Source: Gambelia wislizenii (lineage: Eukaryota > Chordata > Lepidosauria > Squamata > Crotaphytidae). Taken from it: a stretch of DNA of 64,000 nucleotides. The notes beneath the pieces are model-generated. The model was not told the DNA's origin and did not search any database. It saw only the letters and a program-made list of their open reading frames with translations. This document shows, piece by piece, positions 35,010 through 46,334 of the stretch; positions within the stretch are counted from its first letter, which is position 1; each line of letters begins with the position of its first letter. The translations under genes and the position numbers were made by a program. The DNA is taken from positions 289,892,028-289,956,027 of the forward strand of contig JAUMIR010000002.1 in NCBI GenBank assembly GCA_030847615.1, given 5' to 3'.

Positions 35010-35136
35010 CAGCGGTTTCTTAGCTGGAGTGTCTCCAGATGTGTTGGACTACAACTCCCATACTCTTCAGGCAGCATTGGGGATGATGGGAGTTGTGGTC
35101 CAACACACTTTGAGGGCACCAGGTTAGGGAAGACTG
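35010..35136. mobile_element. hAT-type MITE, degenerate
   Basis: CAGCGGTTTCTTAGC end, then TGTTGGACTACAACTCCCAT and its inverted partner ATGGGAGTTGTGGTCCAACA, right end GGTTAGGGAAGACTG. No matching target duplication. Confidence 0.55.
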
Positions 35137-36264
35137 GCCTAGGCTATTTGATCAAAAGTATTTTTACTAGATAAACAAGAAAGGAACAAATAGATATTTT
35201 CTTAAAAGACCATCAAAAGAGAATGTAACAATTCTACTCTGACTTTTCATTATAGTTTTTCCAAGCTCTGAAGACTCTAAATTAAAAATCTTCATATTTG
35301 GGTGAACGGGTAGGTGGAACAGTGGGTTGTTTAACAGAGGAATATGAAAAAATAATGAAACCTTTCAAAGTACAGTATATCAGCTGTGCTTAAGAATAAT
35401 AAAAAATACACGATTCAAAATACTTCCCAACTAAATTTTTTCTTTTGACAGACTTCGTGAAGCATCTTGAGAAATAAGCATAATTTCTGAGTATCTCTTT
35501 AGCCAGGATTGATTCCATTGTACATACTTCAATAGTTAAATACTTTGAATGTCATAATGAAGCCTAAACATTACCCTCCTGATTTTATTTTGTATTAATT
35601 CAATATGTTTTGGCTTTTGGGCAGCTTATACCAAAGGTGGGCAACCTGAATCCCTTGGTCTATGTTGTTGGAGGTAGTCCAAAGGGAGAAGAGGAGGGCA
35701 GGCTACCGGAGGAGGGTTGCTCCCCCCCCCCCAAGGTGAAATAGTGAACTGGTGAGAAATTTTCTGTCAAATGGCAAAGAGGGAGAAAACAACCAGAGCT
35801 GGTAGGGGCTCTTATATGACCCAGTTCAGATCTCCAGCATGAGTGATTTCTTTCAAGGCTTCTGAGTCTCAGTTCTCAGGGGAGCAACAAAACTGGAGTT
35901 CTGGGTTCAGAAGTCACATTAAAACAAACCCCAGATGGAGAGTTATTTAGTTACTCCTATTGGCAGGAGGGCCCTAGTGGGAGCAAACAAGCAGTACCGT
36001 ATACACCAGCATGCTGGTTTGGTCACAGCAAGTGAGCATGTGTGATTTTTTTAAATGGCTCACTGTGATATATGAAGGCTGGTTTTCTGTAGACTTGCCT
36101 AGTTTTTAACTTGCCTCATCTGTTCTGCTGAATGAAAAGCTGAACAGAAGTAAATGGGATCCTAGATAGTGTCTTTGTATATAATCCACTGCAGTCTTTC
36201 ATCCTGAACATTAAATGACAGTGATTCTTCATAACCATATATGATTGTGAAATTTAAAATTGTA

Positions 36265-36497
36265 CAGAGTGATCCCTGTATCTGCAGGGGATACGTTCCA
36301 AGACCATCTATGGATACCTGAAACAATGGAAAGGGAATCCTATTATTTTCAATGAGAAGAACACCAGACGTTGACCATTGGAGGATCTAGAAATGCCTAG
36401 TATTGGAGGATCTAGAAATGTCTAGAGAAAACATATATTTTCGGATGTGGATAAGTGAAACCATGGATACCGAATCCATGGATACGAGGATTGACTG
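36265..36497. mobile_element. Pogo/Tigger-like MITE, family 3
   Basis: TA flanks at 36263-36264 and 36498-36499. Ends CAGAGTGATCCCTGTATCTG and, from the right, CAGTCAATCCTCGTATCCAT. Contains a small tandem duplication GGAGGATCTAGAAATG at about 36380-36425. Confidence 0.7.
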
Positions 36498-36629
36498 TAT
36501 ATGTTGAACTGACTCTGACCTTGTGTCTGTTTAGTCCAGCATTGTTCATACTGATGGTGCTCTCTAAAGCTAAAGGTGGAAGTCTTTTCCTAGCTCTACC
36601 TTCTTTTTGTAGCTGTTGTATGTCTTCAA

Positions 36630-36700
36630 CCCTGGGTATGGTGACCCTGAGGTAAACCTATCATGGGATTTTCTTGGCAAGATGTGTTCAGAGGGCTTTA
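36630..36700 (-). mobile_element. tRNA-type SINE 3' fragment
   Basis: GGTATGGTGACCCTGAGGTA, AACCTATCATGGGATTTTCT, TGGCAAGATGTGTTCAGAGG is the reverse complement of the 3' half of the SINE at 60276-60515. Confidence 0.6.
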
Positions 36701-36710
36701 ACTGGAGATA

Positions 36711-37393
36711 TAGTAGTGCCCCCGTATCCGCAGGGAATTGGTTCTAGCGCCTCCCATGGATGGTGAGTTCCACAGATAATAGTGAATACCAGAGGCCATC
36801 CTGGGGGGAAGGGGGGAAGGTGAGTTTGCTCCTCCCCCTCCCTCCCCATTTCACCCCTGCCATGGCTCCGCTGTGGCGACTGTTGCGGGGCGAAAGGGGG
36901 CAAGATCTCTCCGTCTCTTCCTCAGGGTGGGCTCCTGTTGCCGTGGCAGGGCCATAGTGGTGGGGGGGAAAGGGGCAGAGAAGCGATCTCGCTCCCCCTT
37001 CGACGCCACGATTGCTGCCACAGCAGGGCCATGCTGGAGACGAAGAGGACAGAGAAGCGATCTGGCCCCCGTTCCCCCCCCCATGATCGCCGTGGTGATG
37101 GGGCCATGGTGGGGGAAAAGGGGGCGAGATCGGTTCCCCACCCCCTTCCCCCTTGGCCCCTGCCATGGCCCTGCCACGGTGGCAATCGCAGGGTTGAAGG
37201 GGGAAAGGGAGGAGACAATCTCGCCTCTTCCCCTTCCCCCATTGCCCTGTGATCACTGCCATGATGACAGGAGCCCTCCCAGGGAAAGGGACGGGGGAGA
37301 TGAGATCCCTCCTCCCTCTCCTTCCCCTGCCATTGCCAACTGTGGATACATGAATCCACGGTTGGCGAATCAGCAAATACTGGGGTGCTACTG
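36711..37393. mobile_element. Pogo/Tigger-like element with GC-rich repetitive interior (683 bp)
   Basis: TA flanks at 36709-36710 and 37394-37395. Ends TAGTAGTGCCCCCGTATCCG and, from the right, CAGTAGCACCCCAGTATTTG. The interior 36780-37320 is a GC-rich array of GGGGGCGAGATCGG / AGCGATCTCGCTCCCC and CATGGCCCTGCC-like units in both orientations. Long open frames on both strands are by-products. Confidence 0.72.
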
Positions 37394-37969
37394 TAATTGA
37401 GAATGAACCTGGAATCTTATTCATAAAAAAGTATGTCTGCCCACAACTAAAATATTCCCTCCTCCCGAAATCTGTAAAAGTTCCAGTTTTGATTCTTTCA
37501 CACACCTCTGTCAAGAGCATCTTACTAGAAAGCAAATGTCCACTTGCATCTTTCAAACATTCTTTCTGTTTTTCCTGTACCTGACTTAGTTTACATAGCC
37601 ATGTGGCTGTGGCAATGAGGTTCAGTATATGGAGGGAGCATCTGACTACAGAAATAGATTACTGCTTCTGCCATATTTCTGGCAGTAGGAGCTCTATATG
37701 GCTATGAAGTAACAGGCTGTGTACAGTATTTCTTAGCCAGTGCAACTTGCCACTGGCAGTCTGCAAGGTTGCAGTTAATTGTGTCTCTTTATTTCTAGGA
37801 TACAATGACCAAGATCCTTCATCAGACAGAGGGAGCAAAATGCCTCACGGTCATAGTTCTGTGGGGAGTGGCTGGAATGGGAGGCAGTTCAAACACTGAA
37901 AAAGTGCCTGGATTTGACTGGAAAAAGGGAAAAGATGAGGATGCACAGATTGAGCACACTGCTGCTGCC

Positions 37970-38151
37970 CATTAGTAGGGAGGGGAGAGAGGCAATTCAG
38001 ATGATGAAGATTCAGCTGGTTTGAGCTCCATGGGGAAGAAAAAGGAAGATGCACACCATCTGTGGAGTGCATCTTCCTTTTACTTCCCCGTGGAGCTCAA
38101 ACCAGCTGAATCTTCATCCTCTGAATTGCATCTCTCCCTTCCCTACTAATG
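37970..38151. mobile_element. Near-perfect hairpin, 85-bp arms
   Basis: Left arm 37970-38054 and right arm 38067-38151 are inverted copies with about 5 mismatches in 85; the loop is 12 nt. Flanked by GCTGCTGCC at 37961-37969 and 38153-38161, which may be a 9-bp target duplication. In ZBTB5 intron 1. Could be a MITE or the product of a local inverted duplication. Confidence 0.7.
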
Positions 38152-38644
38152 AGCTGCTGCCGTGGCCCTTTCTGGGGCTTGACTACAGCAGGATGGGAGG
38201 ATTTGGATGAAAGATCAAAGGGCTAGAGAATAGCTACTTGCACCCCATCCAAAAAGAGACATGTGCATGCACAAGCCACACTTATGTGTGTGTATGTCAC
38301 TAATAGGATCCCGCCCAGTATTGTCTTCAAAACAGATTTAGAAATGGTTATTAATAAAGAGTGACAGAAGTCTAGCCCAAGGCAAGCTTGTAAAACAGTT
38401 GCTGCTATTACCATTCCTCCTGGGTTTGTATAGGCGCTGAATAGGCTATGGAACTAGAGACACTAGCAACCCTGTAGTTTTATTAAATGTGAACCAACTG
38501 CGTAGTTTTTAAAAATGTGCTGGCATTAAGAATTCTTTTTTGGAGGGGTGTTTTCTGAGACAAAACATTCTGTCAATATTCATCCCCCCTTCTTGGTATC
38601 CTCTGGAATTTCTTCCCTCTGTTTTCTTGATAAGAGCTAGCTCA

Positions 38645-38940
38645 GGGGTGGACAATTGTGGGAGGCTAGGGGGCCTCATTATCCCTCCCCAGGAGACCTC
38701 GGTGGGGCGCACCCCCACTACACCACCAGCTGCAAAAAACAAAAACAAAAACCTCCATTTCCTCCCAGATGTCTCCTGGTGCCCCCTTGGGGCAGTGGGA
38801 GGGCATTTTTGCCAGGTTTTTAGGCCCAAGAAAGGCCTTTTTTCAAAACAGGACGTGGATTTTTATTTACAGAAAGAGTGGGACCCTGATAGCCACCAAA
38901 ATAGCCCGGGGGGGCTGCATGCATTCCACACTTTGCCCAC
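38645..38940. mobile_element. hAT-type MITE, degenerate
   Basis: Ends CAGGGGTGGACAATTGTGGG and, from the right, TCAGGGTGGGCAAAGTGTGG. GC-rich middle. Target duplication not convincing. Confidence 0.55.
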
Positions 38941-40188
38941 CCTGATCTGGATAGTCCTGCATATTTCATCTCTAGGTATGTACTTTTCTTCACCCCAGGC
39001 CCAGCCTTTCTTCATTTCAAAGCTAAAGCTACAATCTCACATCTACTTCCCAGAGTAATAGAGGATCATGGGACTTACTTCCAGATAAACAAGTATAGGA
39101 TTGTACTACAAATAACCATATGCTCCCAGGGTGAGCAACTATTAGGGGTTAGTCTGGCTACATTGTGTAAAACTTTTGATTGCATACATTACACTTAAAA
39201 AGCATTTTTGGACCATTTCAAATTTACCTATCAAATTTACTTTTACATTTTCAATTTTTTTCTTGCAAATGGGGCTACCGTCCCCTGGAGTTTAAGAAAT
39301 GCAACATCTCTTAGCTCTTGCCAGTTTAAGAGAAGTGGGTAAGACAACACAATTATAGTGAAACAAAGTTTTGTATCCTAGCAGGCACATAAAGTACCTA
39401 TTTCAGAAAAAGAGCTGAAAAAAGGGAAGGAATATAAATTGATTTAGTGTTAATTTTGTTATATGACACTGTCTAATCTCATTTTCAGAGCTATCCATGT
39501 TAGTAGCTTCTGCTTTTTTGAGCCTTAAAAAAACCAACAAACTGCCTTCATCCACTTCTAAAAACGGAAGGTTTGCCTAGATTCAGTTATGTCTGCTTCT
39601 TGATCTAGTTTATTTTCAAACATAAGCCAGCAAATGCTTTCAAGTTCTGTAGAAGGTGTGGGATCTGATGTAGGTGAGAGAACAGAAGAAATTAGAGGTG
39701 TGTGTGGTGCAAAGGCCATGGCACCATGTTGCAAGAGGGATGGATATATTCAGCAAAAATCCCAGATTGTGTTCTTAGATCAAATAACCAAAGATCTCTT
39801 GTATTCTTCTGCACCATTTTAAAGTTCATTTAAAACATCAAGTTGAGATTGCTTAGAAGTCATTTTGGGGGAGTAAAGTCCAAGTGGCAGTATATGAACA
39901 CTGTTTTAAATATTCACCATTGTAAGATAAGAATGTTTTGTAATTAAAAAAAAAATCTTTCAGTTTTTCCCAGAAAAACAAAAAGGCCATGGGAGAAATA
40001 AAATGGAAATCCCTCACTAATCCCCCCCCCCAGTTTTTCCCTTTTCTTAGGTATTCATATACATACTTAGGACTCATTCCTTTCACTTTCATATCACACT
40101 CTAAGTCTTGGCTTGTAGATTTAGAGGAACCTCATTGTGTATCCCACTTACTTAGGCCAGGAGCCATATTCATTAAATCAGTGGTTCT

Positions 40189-40411
40189 CAACCTGTGGGT
40201 CCCCAGATGTTGTTGGACTACAGTTCCCAGGAGCCCTCTGAGGTCTCACCTTAACAGCCAGGTGGTCCTCCCAGTCATTAGTGAGGCTGCGAGTTCAATC
40301 CTACAGCCTCACTAATGACTGGGAGGACCACCTGGCTGTCAAGGTGAGACCTCAGAGGGCTCCTGGGAACTGTAGTGCAACATTTGGGGACCCACAGGTT
40401 GAGAACCACTG
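40189..40411. mobile_element. hAT-type MITE, near-perfect hairpin with perfect TSD
   Basis: Perfect 8-bp target duplication CATTAAAT at 40181-40188 and 40412-40419. Ends CAGTGGTTCTCAACCTGTGG on both sides. Arms of about 107-110 bp are almost fully complementary around a loop of about 15 nt near 40299-40312. Ends about 175 bp before the ZBTB5 coding-exon acceptor. Confidence 0.92.
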
Positions 40412-40590
40412 CATTAAATATTGTCAATTCAGTGGATAAAATATGTTTTAAAAACAAACTTGGTACTGTGAGACCATCAGCATTTTGTAAGACCAGCTTT
40501 TTTTTGTTTGTTTGTTCTTATTTGTTCTAATAAAAACAGATGCTTGGTCCTTCATAGTTTTCACATCATATTCTCTCTCTCTTTAGGATC

Positions 40591-42618
40591 ATGGATTTTC
40601 CAGGGCACTTTGAACAAATTTTCCAGCAGTTGAACTATCAGCGACTTCACGGCCAGCTCTGTGACTGTGTTATTGTGGTGGGGAACAGGCACTTCAAAGC
40701 ACATCGTTCAGTTTTGGCAGCATGCAGCACACACTTCCGAGCTCTTTTCACGGTAGCAGAGGGAGATCAGACTATGAACATGATCCAGTTGGACAGTGAG
40801 GTAGTGACAGCAGAAGCTTTTGCTGCTCTCATTGACATGATGTATACTTCCACGCTGATGCTTGGAGAGAGCAACGTTATGGATGTGTTGCTGGCAGCTT
40901 CACACCTCCACTTGAACTCTGTGGTGAAAGCATGCAAACACTACCTTACTACAAGGACACTGCCAGTGTCTCCTCCAAACGACAGAGTTCAGGAGCAGAA
41001 CGCACGTATGCAGCGGTCCTTCATGCTTCAGCAACTTGGATTAAGCATAGTGAGCTCTGCATTAAATTCCACCCAAAGCACAGAAGAACAAACCAGTTCT
41101 ATGAGCTCCTCAATCAGAAGTAACATAGAGCAGAGGAGTGCGTTTCCAATACGACGTCTCCATAAACGTAAACAGTCTTCAGAAGAGAGGGCTAGACAAC
41201 GCATTAGGCCTACCATGGATGATTCTATCATGTCTGATGTTACTCCAGAGAGCGCACAGGCTGTTGTTCATTCGAGAGATGATTTTTTCCCCCCTGACTC
41301 ACTGAAAATGGTGGACAACTCTAAACCTGATGGTGTAGCTGACAACCAAGAAGATAATACCATTATGTTTGATCAGTCATTCAGTGCCCAAGAAGATGCT
41401 CAAGTGCCCAGCCAATCTGACAACAGTGGGGCCAATATTTCCCAAATGTCTTTGGTATCACAAGCGTCACAAGTTGAGACTAGCTTTGATCAAGAGACTG
41501 CTTCCCAAAAAAACAACTTCCAGTGTGAGAATCCAGAGGTTGGACTAAATGAAAAAGAACACATGAGGGTAGTGGTGAAATCTGAGCCTTTGAGTTCCCC
41601 AGAGCCCCAGGATGAAGTGAGTGATGTGACCTCCCAAGCAGAGGGAAGTGAATCTGTTGAAGTGGAAGGGGGAGGTGTAAATGCTGAAAAGATAGAACTG
41701 AGCCCTGAAAGTAGTGATCGTAGCTTCTCTGACCCACAGTCTAGTACTGACAGGGTGGGGGAGATCCATATTATGGAAGTAGCAAATAATCTGGAACACA
41801 AGTCTACATTCAGTATTTCCAATTTTTTGAATAAAAGCAGAGCCAGCAGTTTTGGTGCTAGCCAGAATAGCGAGGACAACATTCCAAATACAACTAGTGA
41901 CTGCAGAATTGATGGTGATGCCTCTTACTTAATTAGCCCAGAATCTGGGCCTAATAATGGGCATTCCTCTGCTACTGTTTCACATGTTGAGAATCCCTTC
42001 AGTGAGAGTACAGACTCTCATTTTGTCCGGCCTATGCAAGATGTAATGGGTCTTCCTTGTGTACAGACGTCTGGCTATCGGGCAGCAGAGCAGTTTGGGA
42101 TGGACTTCCCAAGATCTGGCTTAGGGCTACATTCTTTATCGAGAGCAGTCATGAGCTCGAGAGGTGGTGCCAACAGCTTTCCTGGGTATCGTCGCATAGC
42201 TCCCAAAATGCCAGTTGTGACCTCTGTTCGGAGCTCTCAAATACCGGACAATACTCCTAATTCTCAGCTGCTAATGAATGGGGGCACTTCCTCTTTTGAG
42301 AATGGGCACTCTTCCCAGCCTGGCCCACCACAGCTAACCAGAGCATCTGCTGATGTTCTTTCAAAGTGTAAGAAGGCCTTATCAGAACATAATGTCCTGG
42401 TGGTAGAAGGTGCTCGCAAGTATGCCTGCAAAATCTGCTGCAAGACTTTTTTAACTTTAACAGACTGCAAGAAGCACATCCGTGTGCATACGGGAGAGAA
42501 GCCGTATGCCTGTTTAAAGTGTGGCAAGAGGTTTAGTCAGTCAAGCCATTTATATAAACATTCCAAAACTACTTGCCTACGCTGGCAGAGCAGCAATCTA
42601 CCCAGCACTTTGCTTTAA
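40591..42618 (+). CDS. ZBTB5: ZBTB5, BTB/POZ and zinc-finger transcription factor
   Basis: Nuclear BTB zinc-finger protein of the transcriptional-repressor type. The whole coding region is in one exon (acceptor TTTAG at 40582-40586), 675 aa, close to 677 aa recalled for human. The N-terminal BTB domain (about 14-120) includes LHGQLCDCVIVVGNRHFKAH and LDSEVVTAEAFAALIDMMYT. A long acidic Ser-rich middle follows, with a sumoylation-type VKSE at K330. At the C-terminus ZF1 is C613-x2-C616-x12-H629-x3-H633, the linker is HTGEKPY, and ZF2 is C641-x2-C644-x12-H657-x4-C662 (C2HC), then the end LPSTLL. The start ATCATGG has purine at -3 and G at +4. Convergent with GRHPR. Confidence 0.97.
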   Translation: MDFPGHFEQIFQQLNYQRLHGQLCDCVIVVGNRHFKAHRSVLAACSTHFRALFTVAEGDQTMNMIQLDSEVVTAEAFAALIDMMYTSTLMLGESNVMDVLLAASHLHLNSVVKACKHYLTTRTLPVSPPNDRVQEQNARMQRSFMLQQLGLSIVSSALNSTQSTEEQTSSMSSSIRSNIEQRSAFPIRRLHKRKQSSEERARQRIRPTMDDSIMSDVTPESAQAVVHSRDDFFPPDSLKMVDNSKPDGVADNQEDNTIMFDQSFSAQEDAQVPSQSDNSGANISQMSLVSQASQVETSFDQETASQKNNFQCENPEVGLNEKEHMRVVVKSEPLSSPEPQDEVSDVTSQAEGSESVEVEGGGVNAEKIELSPESSDRSFSDPQSSTDRVGEIHIMEVANNLEHKSTFSISNFLNKSRASSFGASQNSEDNIPNTTSDCRIDGDASYLISPESGPNNGHSSATVSHVENPFSESTDSHFVRPMQDVMGLPCVQTSGYRAAEQFGMDFPRSGLGLHSLSRAVMSSRGGANSFPGYRRIAPKMPVVTSVRSSQIPDNTPNSQLLMNGGTSSFENGHSSQPGPPQLTRASADVLSKCKKALSEHNVLVVEGARKYACKICCKTFLTLTDCKKHIRVHTGEKPYACLKCGKRFSQSSHLYKHSKTTCLRWQSSNLPSTLL

Positions 42619-44552
42619 CTCTTACCCTCCCTTCCCATGATGCCAATAGATTTTAGTAAGGCATGGAGTGCAAAGGGTGAACACTTACAGTGTGATTGTG
42701 CCACACACCTAAAAAAAGGCTTAGTTCTTTTCAATACCTGTACCATACCTACCTCACAGGGGTGTTGTGAGGCTTAAACAACTTTTTAAAAGTGCTTTGG
42801 GATTCTCCAACTCTGTCACTAAAGTAGTACTAAGACTGCAGCCCTGGGCACACCTGGGAGTAAGACCTGTTGAATTCTGTGAGATTTACTTACAAGAAAA
42901 TATGCTTTGGGGCGGGCTTTGTATATCATATATGATACAGTCCTATCATCTAGGAGTAGGAGAAGGGCTGAAAGAAAAGCTAATTATGCAGCTAACACAC
43001 ATAATTAACTAGCACATTGCAAGAATGAGAAGTTGAAGTGCAAACTTTTTGATGTTTTTTTTTTAAAAAAAATGTGAAAGCATTTATTGTAAAGTAGGTT
43101 GCTACATGGAGTGTGTGAACAACATAACCAAGACCTCTTTATTGTAAAAGACTGTGTATCTTGAAGATAAAACCACCTTTGCACCGCAAAGTGCTTTTGA
43201 AGTGTGTTATAGATTAAAATAGTTTTAGGGATTCTGAATGTATTTTTTGTTGTTTTGCAGTAACATACACTGTGTAATGAAGGTGCTTACCTTGAGTCCA
43301 ATGCAAGTAACTTTTAGACTGTCTGATATATGTAGTTGTGTGTATATACTTTTGAATACAGCAAAATCTCCTAGATGTTTCATAGTTTTGTTTTTTTGTA
43401 AAATCTTGTACTGAAAAGTGTTGTGTGTTCATGTGTTATGCTTGGTAGCATTTCTAATCAATTTGTATTTCATGTTAAAACTCAACATTAAGTCCTAAAT
43501 GATTTGTCTACTGTTGTTATTTTAAAAAGCATTTCTGGGATGTTTTCTTGCATTTGAAGGCAACTTTGTCAGTCATTGCTGTTCAGTCTCATCTGAATTT
43601 TATAGTGCAGACATTATTTTGATAATTCCTTTTTGCTTTAATTGTGCATTTTTTATATTTGTAGGTATTAACATATTAAAATATAGGAATCAATTGCCAT
43701 ATGCTGGTTTAGATATGATTTATACAAGTGTATTTCCTTGCCCGCCCCCTAACCTGGGAAATACCTGTTGCGTAAACTCTTTCTGTATACTAAATACCTG
43801 TATTTATTTATTTTTAAAAAGCTCTCCTTCTTCAAGACCCCTGCACTTAATACTGTTTGTAATTTTAAAGGGGTATGTTCTGAAGCAACATTTACTGCTT
43901 GAGAACATTTGGAATGCCCGAGTCGGGAAAGAAAGACAGGGCAGAGACAAAGGGAGAAGTTGCGCAGACAGGGAGAAGATACTTGCAGAAGAAATGTCTG
44001 ACCTAGCCAAACATTTTCAGTGTGCATAAAGTATCCACAAGCAGTTAAAGCTTAAAAAAAACTTACTTAGTGGGTTGCACCCCACAAACTGCTCAAGTGA
44101 TCCATTTTAACTTTACTATATCACTTTTACTTAAATCCCATAAATTAACCAATGGTAGAGTTGAAGGAGTGCCCAAAAATCCAGAGGTGCTCATGGGCCT
44201 CCGAAATTTGGGAGCTTGTAGAGTGGTATTTACAGTGAAGCCTTTAAAAAACAAGTATTGAGCTGCTGTGTTGTGATACAGTGTGTTCATGAGCATTGCA
44301 TCCCAATAAGGAGTAGAACTGTTGGCAACAGAACACTTGCTGTGTTCCTGAGTGAGGCTTTATGAACAGAGGAAGTTGTGTAGTGTAGTTTACGCACAGG
44401 TGTGGAAAGGGTAAGAACCACTGTAGTTATTTTATCTATGTTCATCATGCATTAGTGAACAGGAAGACAGAATATAATGCCAACAGGACTTTTTTGCTGA
44501 TAAAGTGGAGCTGCTAAAATCTTTGAGGCTGTTACCTTTAATGTATGTGGTC
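42619..44552 (+). other. ZBTB5: ZBTB5 3' UTR and flank
   Basis: AT-rich region after the stop. No AATAAA on the plus strand before the mariner. ATTAAA variants occur at 43213-43218 and 43675-43680. Where the UTR ends cannot be read from sequence alone. Confidence 0.45.
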
Positions 44553-45432
44553 TGTCTATTAAGTAATGAGACTCAGTTTCTACCTTTCAGACAAATCAGG
44601 GAGGATTGTGAATGCTTGAGTGGTGACCCTGAATATGTCTGAACCTGCATGACAAAACTCAACACTTTCGGCAGTTCAGTTAATTGTCAGTCATTGTTTA
44701 AAGCAGCTATATTGTGTGCTGGAAAAGATGCTAAGTTTAAAAATCAAACAACTTAACATTCTGCAGCAACCTGAGGCAGACCCAAACCTTTTTCAAAAAA
44801 TCCTCACTTATGATGAAACCTGGATCTTCCAGTATGATCCTGAGACAAAATGACAATCAATGCATTGGAAAACACTATCATCACCAAGAATGAAAAAACA
44901 CGTCAAAGCAAGTCCACATTCAAAGCCATGCTCATTGGGGTTTTTGACATCAAGGGTGTAATTTTTGCAGATTGGATTCCAGAAGGCAGAACAGTGAACC
45001 AGTATCATTATAAGGAAGTTTTGACAAAACTGAAAGACGCAGAAAAAAGCCAGAACTATGGGAAAATGGTTTCATTCTTCAAGACAATGTGCCTCTTCAC
45101 ACAGCATTTTCTGTGAAGCAGTTTTTGGCTGATAAGTGCATTATACACTTGAACATCCTCCATTTGCCAAATTTAGCACCATGCAACTTCTTTCTTTTCC
45201 CTAAAGTGAAATCGGAACATGTTTTGAGTCAATTGATGCAGTAAAACAAAAAAACAGCAGATGTGTTGACATAGCTGACAGAAATGATCTGCTCCATGCC
45301 TTCAACCAGTGGAAAACAAGACTGCATCGATATTGAGTGTGACCGTGGATTTTTTTGAACGGGACAAGCATTAGAATTGTTATACATATCAATAAAGATG
45401 GGTGGTTGTATCAGTCTCTTTATTTAATAGAG
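44553..45432 (+). pseudogene. Mariner (Tc1/mariner) DNA transposon, internally deleted and dead
   Basis: Imperfect terminal repeats TCTATTAAGTAATGAGACTC at 44555 and, from the right, TCTATTAAATAAAGAGACTG near 45431. Coding remnants include YDETWIFQYDPETK (first catalytic Asp at 44812-44814) followed by a TGA stop, and AMLIGVFDIKGVIFADWIPE. After a frameshift LQDNVPLHTA has the second Asp at 45083-45085. In LNILHLPNLAPCNFFLFPKV the expected third Asp is Asn (45185-45187). At about 880 bp it lacks much of the N-terminal DNA-binding part. Confidence 0.85.
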
Positions 45433-45500
45433 CACGTACATGAGCCAAGATCCTACAGTGCTTCAGCGTAGTGTAAATATTCATTGATGTAGTTATATCA

Positions 45501-45810
45501 CAGTTTGAGTCTCATTTATCCGAAATGCTTGGGACCAAGGAATTTTGGAATACTTGCATATACTGTACATTATGAGATATCTTGGAGGTGGGCCCCAAGT
45601 CTAAAAATGAAATTCATTTATGTTTCATGTACACCTTATCCACATAGCCTGAAGGTAATTTTATACACAATATTTTTAGTAATATTGTGCGTGAAACAAA
45701 GTTTGTGTACACTGAACCATCAGAAAGCAAAGGAGTCACTATCCCAGCCACCCATGTGGACAACTTTAGATTTGGGATATTTCAGAATTCTGGATAACAG
45801 ACTCAACCTG
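45501..45810. mobile_element. Tigger-type short element resembling a mammalian family
   Basis: Ends CAGTTTGAGTCTCATTTATC and, from the right, CAGGTTGAGTCTGTTATCCA, with TA on the right side. The interior (GAATACTTGCATATACTGTA, AATGAAATTCATTTATGTTT, CACATAGCCTGAAGGTAATT) closely resembles, from memory, a pogo/Tigger element of mammals. Confidence 0.7.
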
Positions 45811-46334
45811 TACACTATGCCCTATATGAATGCCACCATAATGCAGTGTATATTGATCCACAGCCAGTGTGCATGACTGACAACCCATTGTGCAATTACA
45901 GTGTACCAACAGTAATGTATAGATGCAATGCTCATTCACATGCTACTCTGTAATGCGCTGCCACATGTGGAATGGTTCCAGATGCACAACTCTGCTTACA
46001 CCGCTATCAGCTGGATATGGCCATTCCACATTGCCCCCAAAATCACTATGAATACTTAGCCAACTTACGCAAGTGTGTACCAGACACTGTAGTAAGAGGT
46101 CACTGACTATGTATAGTAACTTTCTGAATCTCAGGTAGAGGGAAGGAACAACAACAACAACAATCATTAAAGTCTTCTGTCTTATGTCTGTGCTTTCAAC
46201 AAGTTGTAGGTATACTTGTGTAAACCACAGTACCTGGGATATTTAGTGCTTCTTGGAGTGTTTGGAATTTCACCTTTAAAAATATGTGATGGAACCATTT
46301 GCTATGACACCAGAAAATTTGTTGTGAAAGTTAT

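Noticed and set aside
36744..37556. 270-codon minus-strand frame and overlapping frames
   Set aside because: Produced by the GC-rich repetitive interior of the element 36711-37393; no domain or homology recognised.
38540..39058. 172-codon plus-strand frame
   Set aside because: It overlaps a degenerate hAT MITE and shows no recognisable domain.
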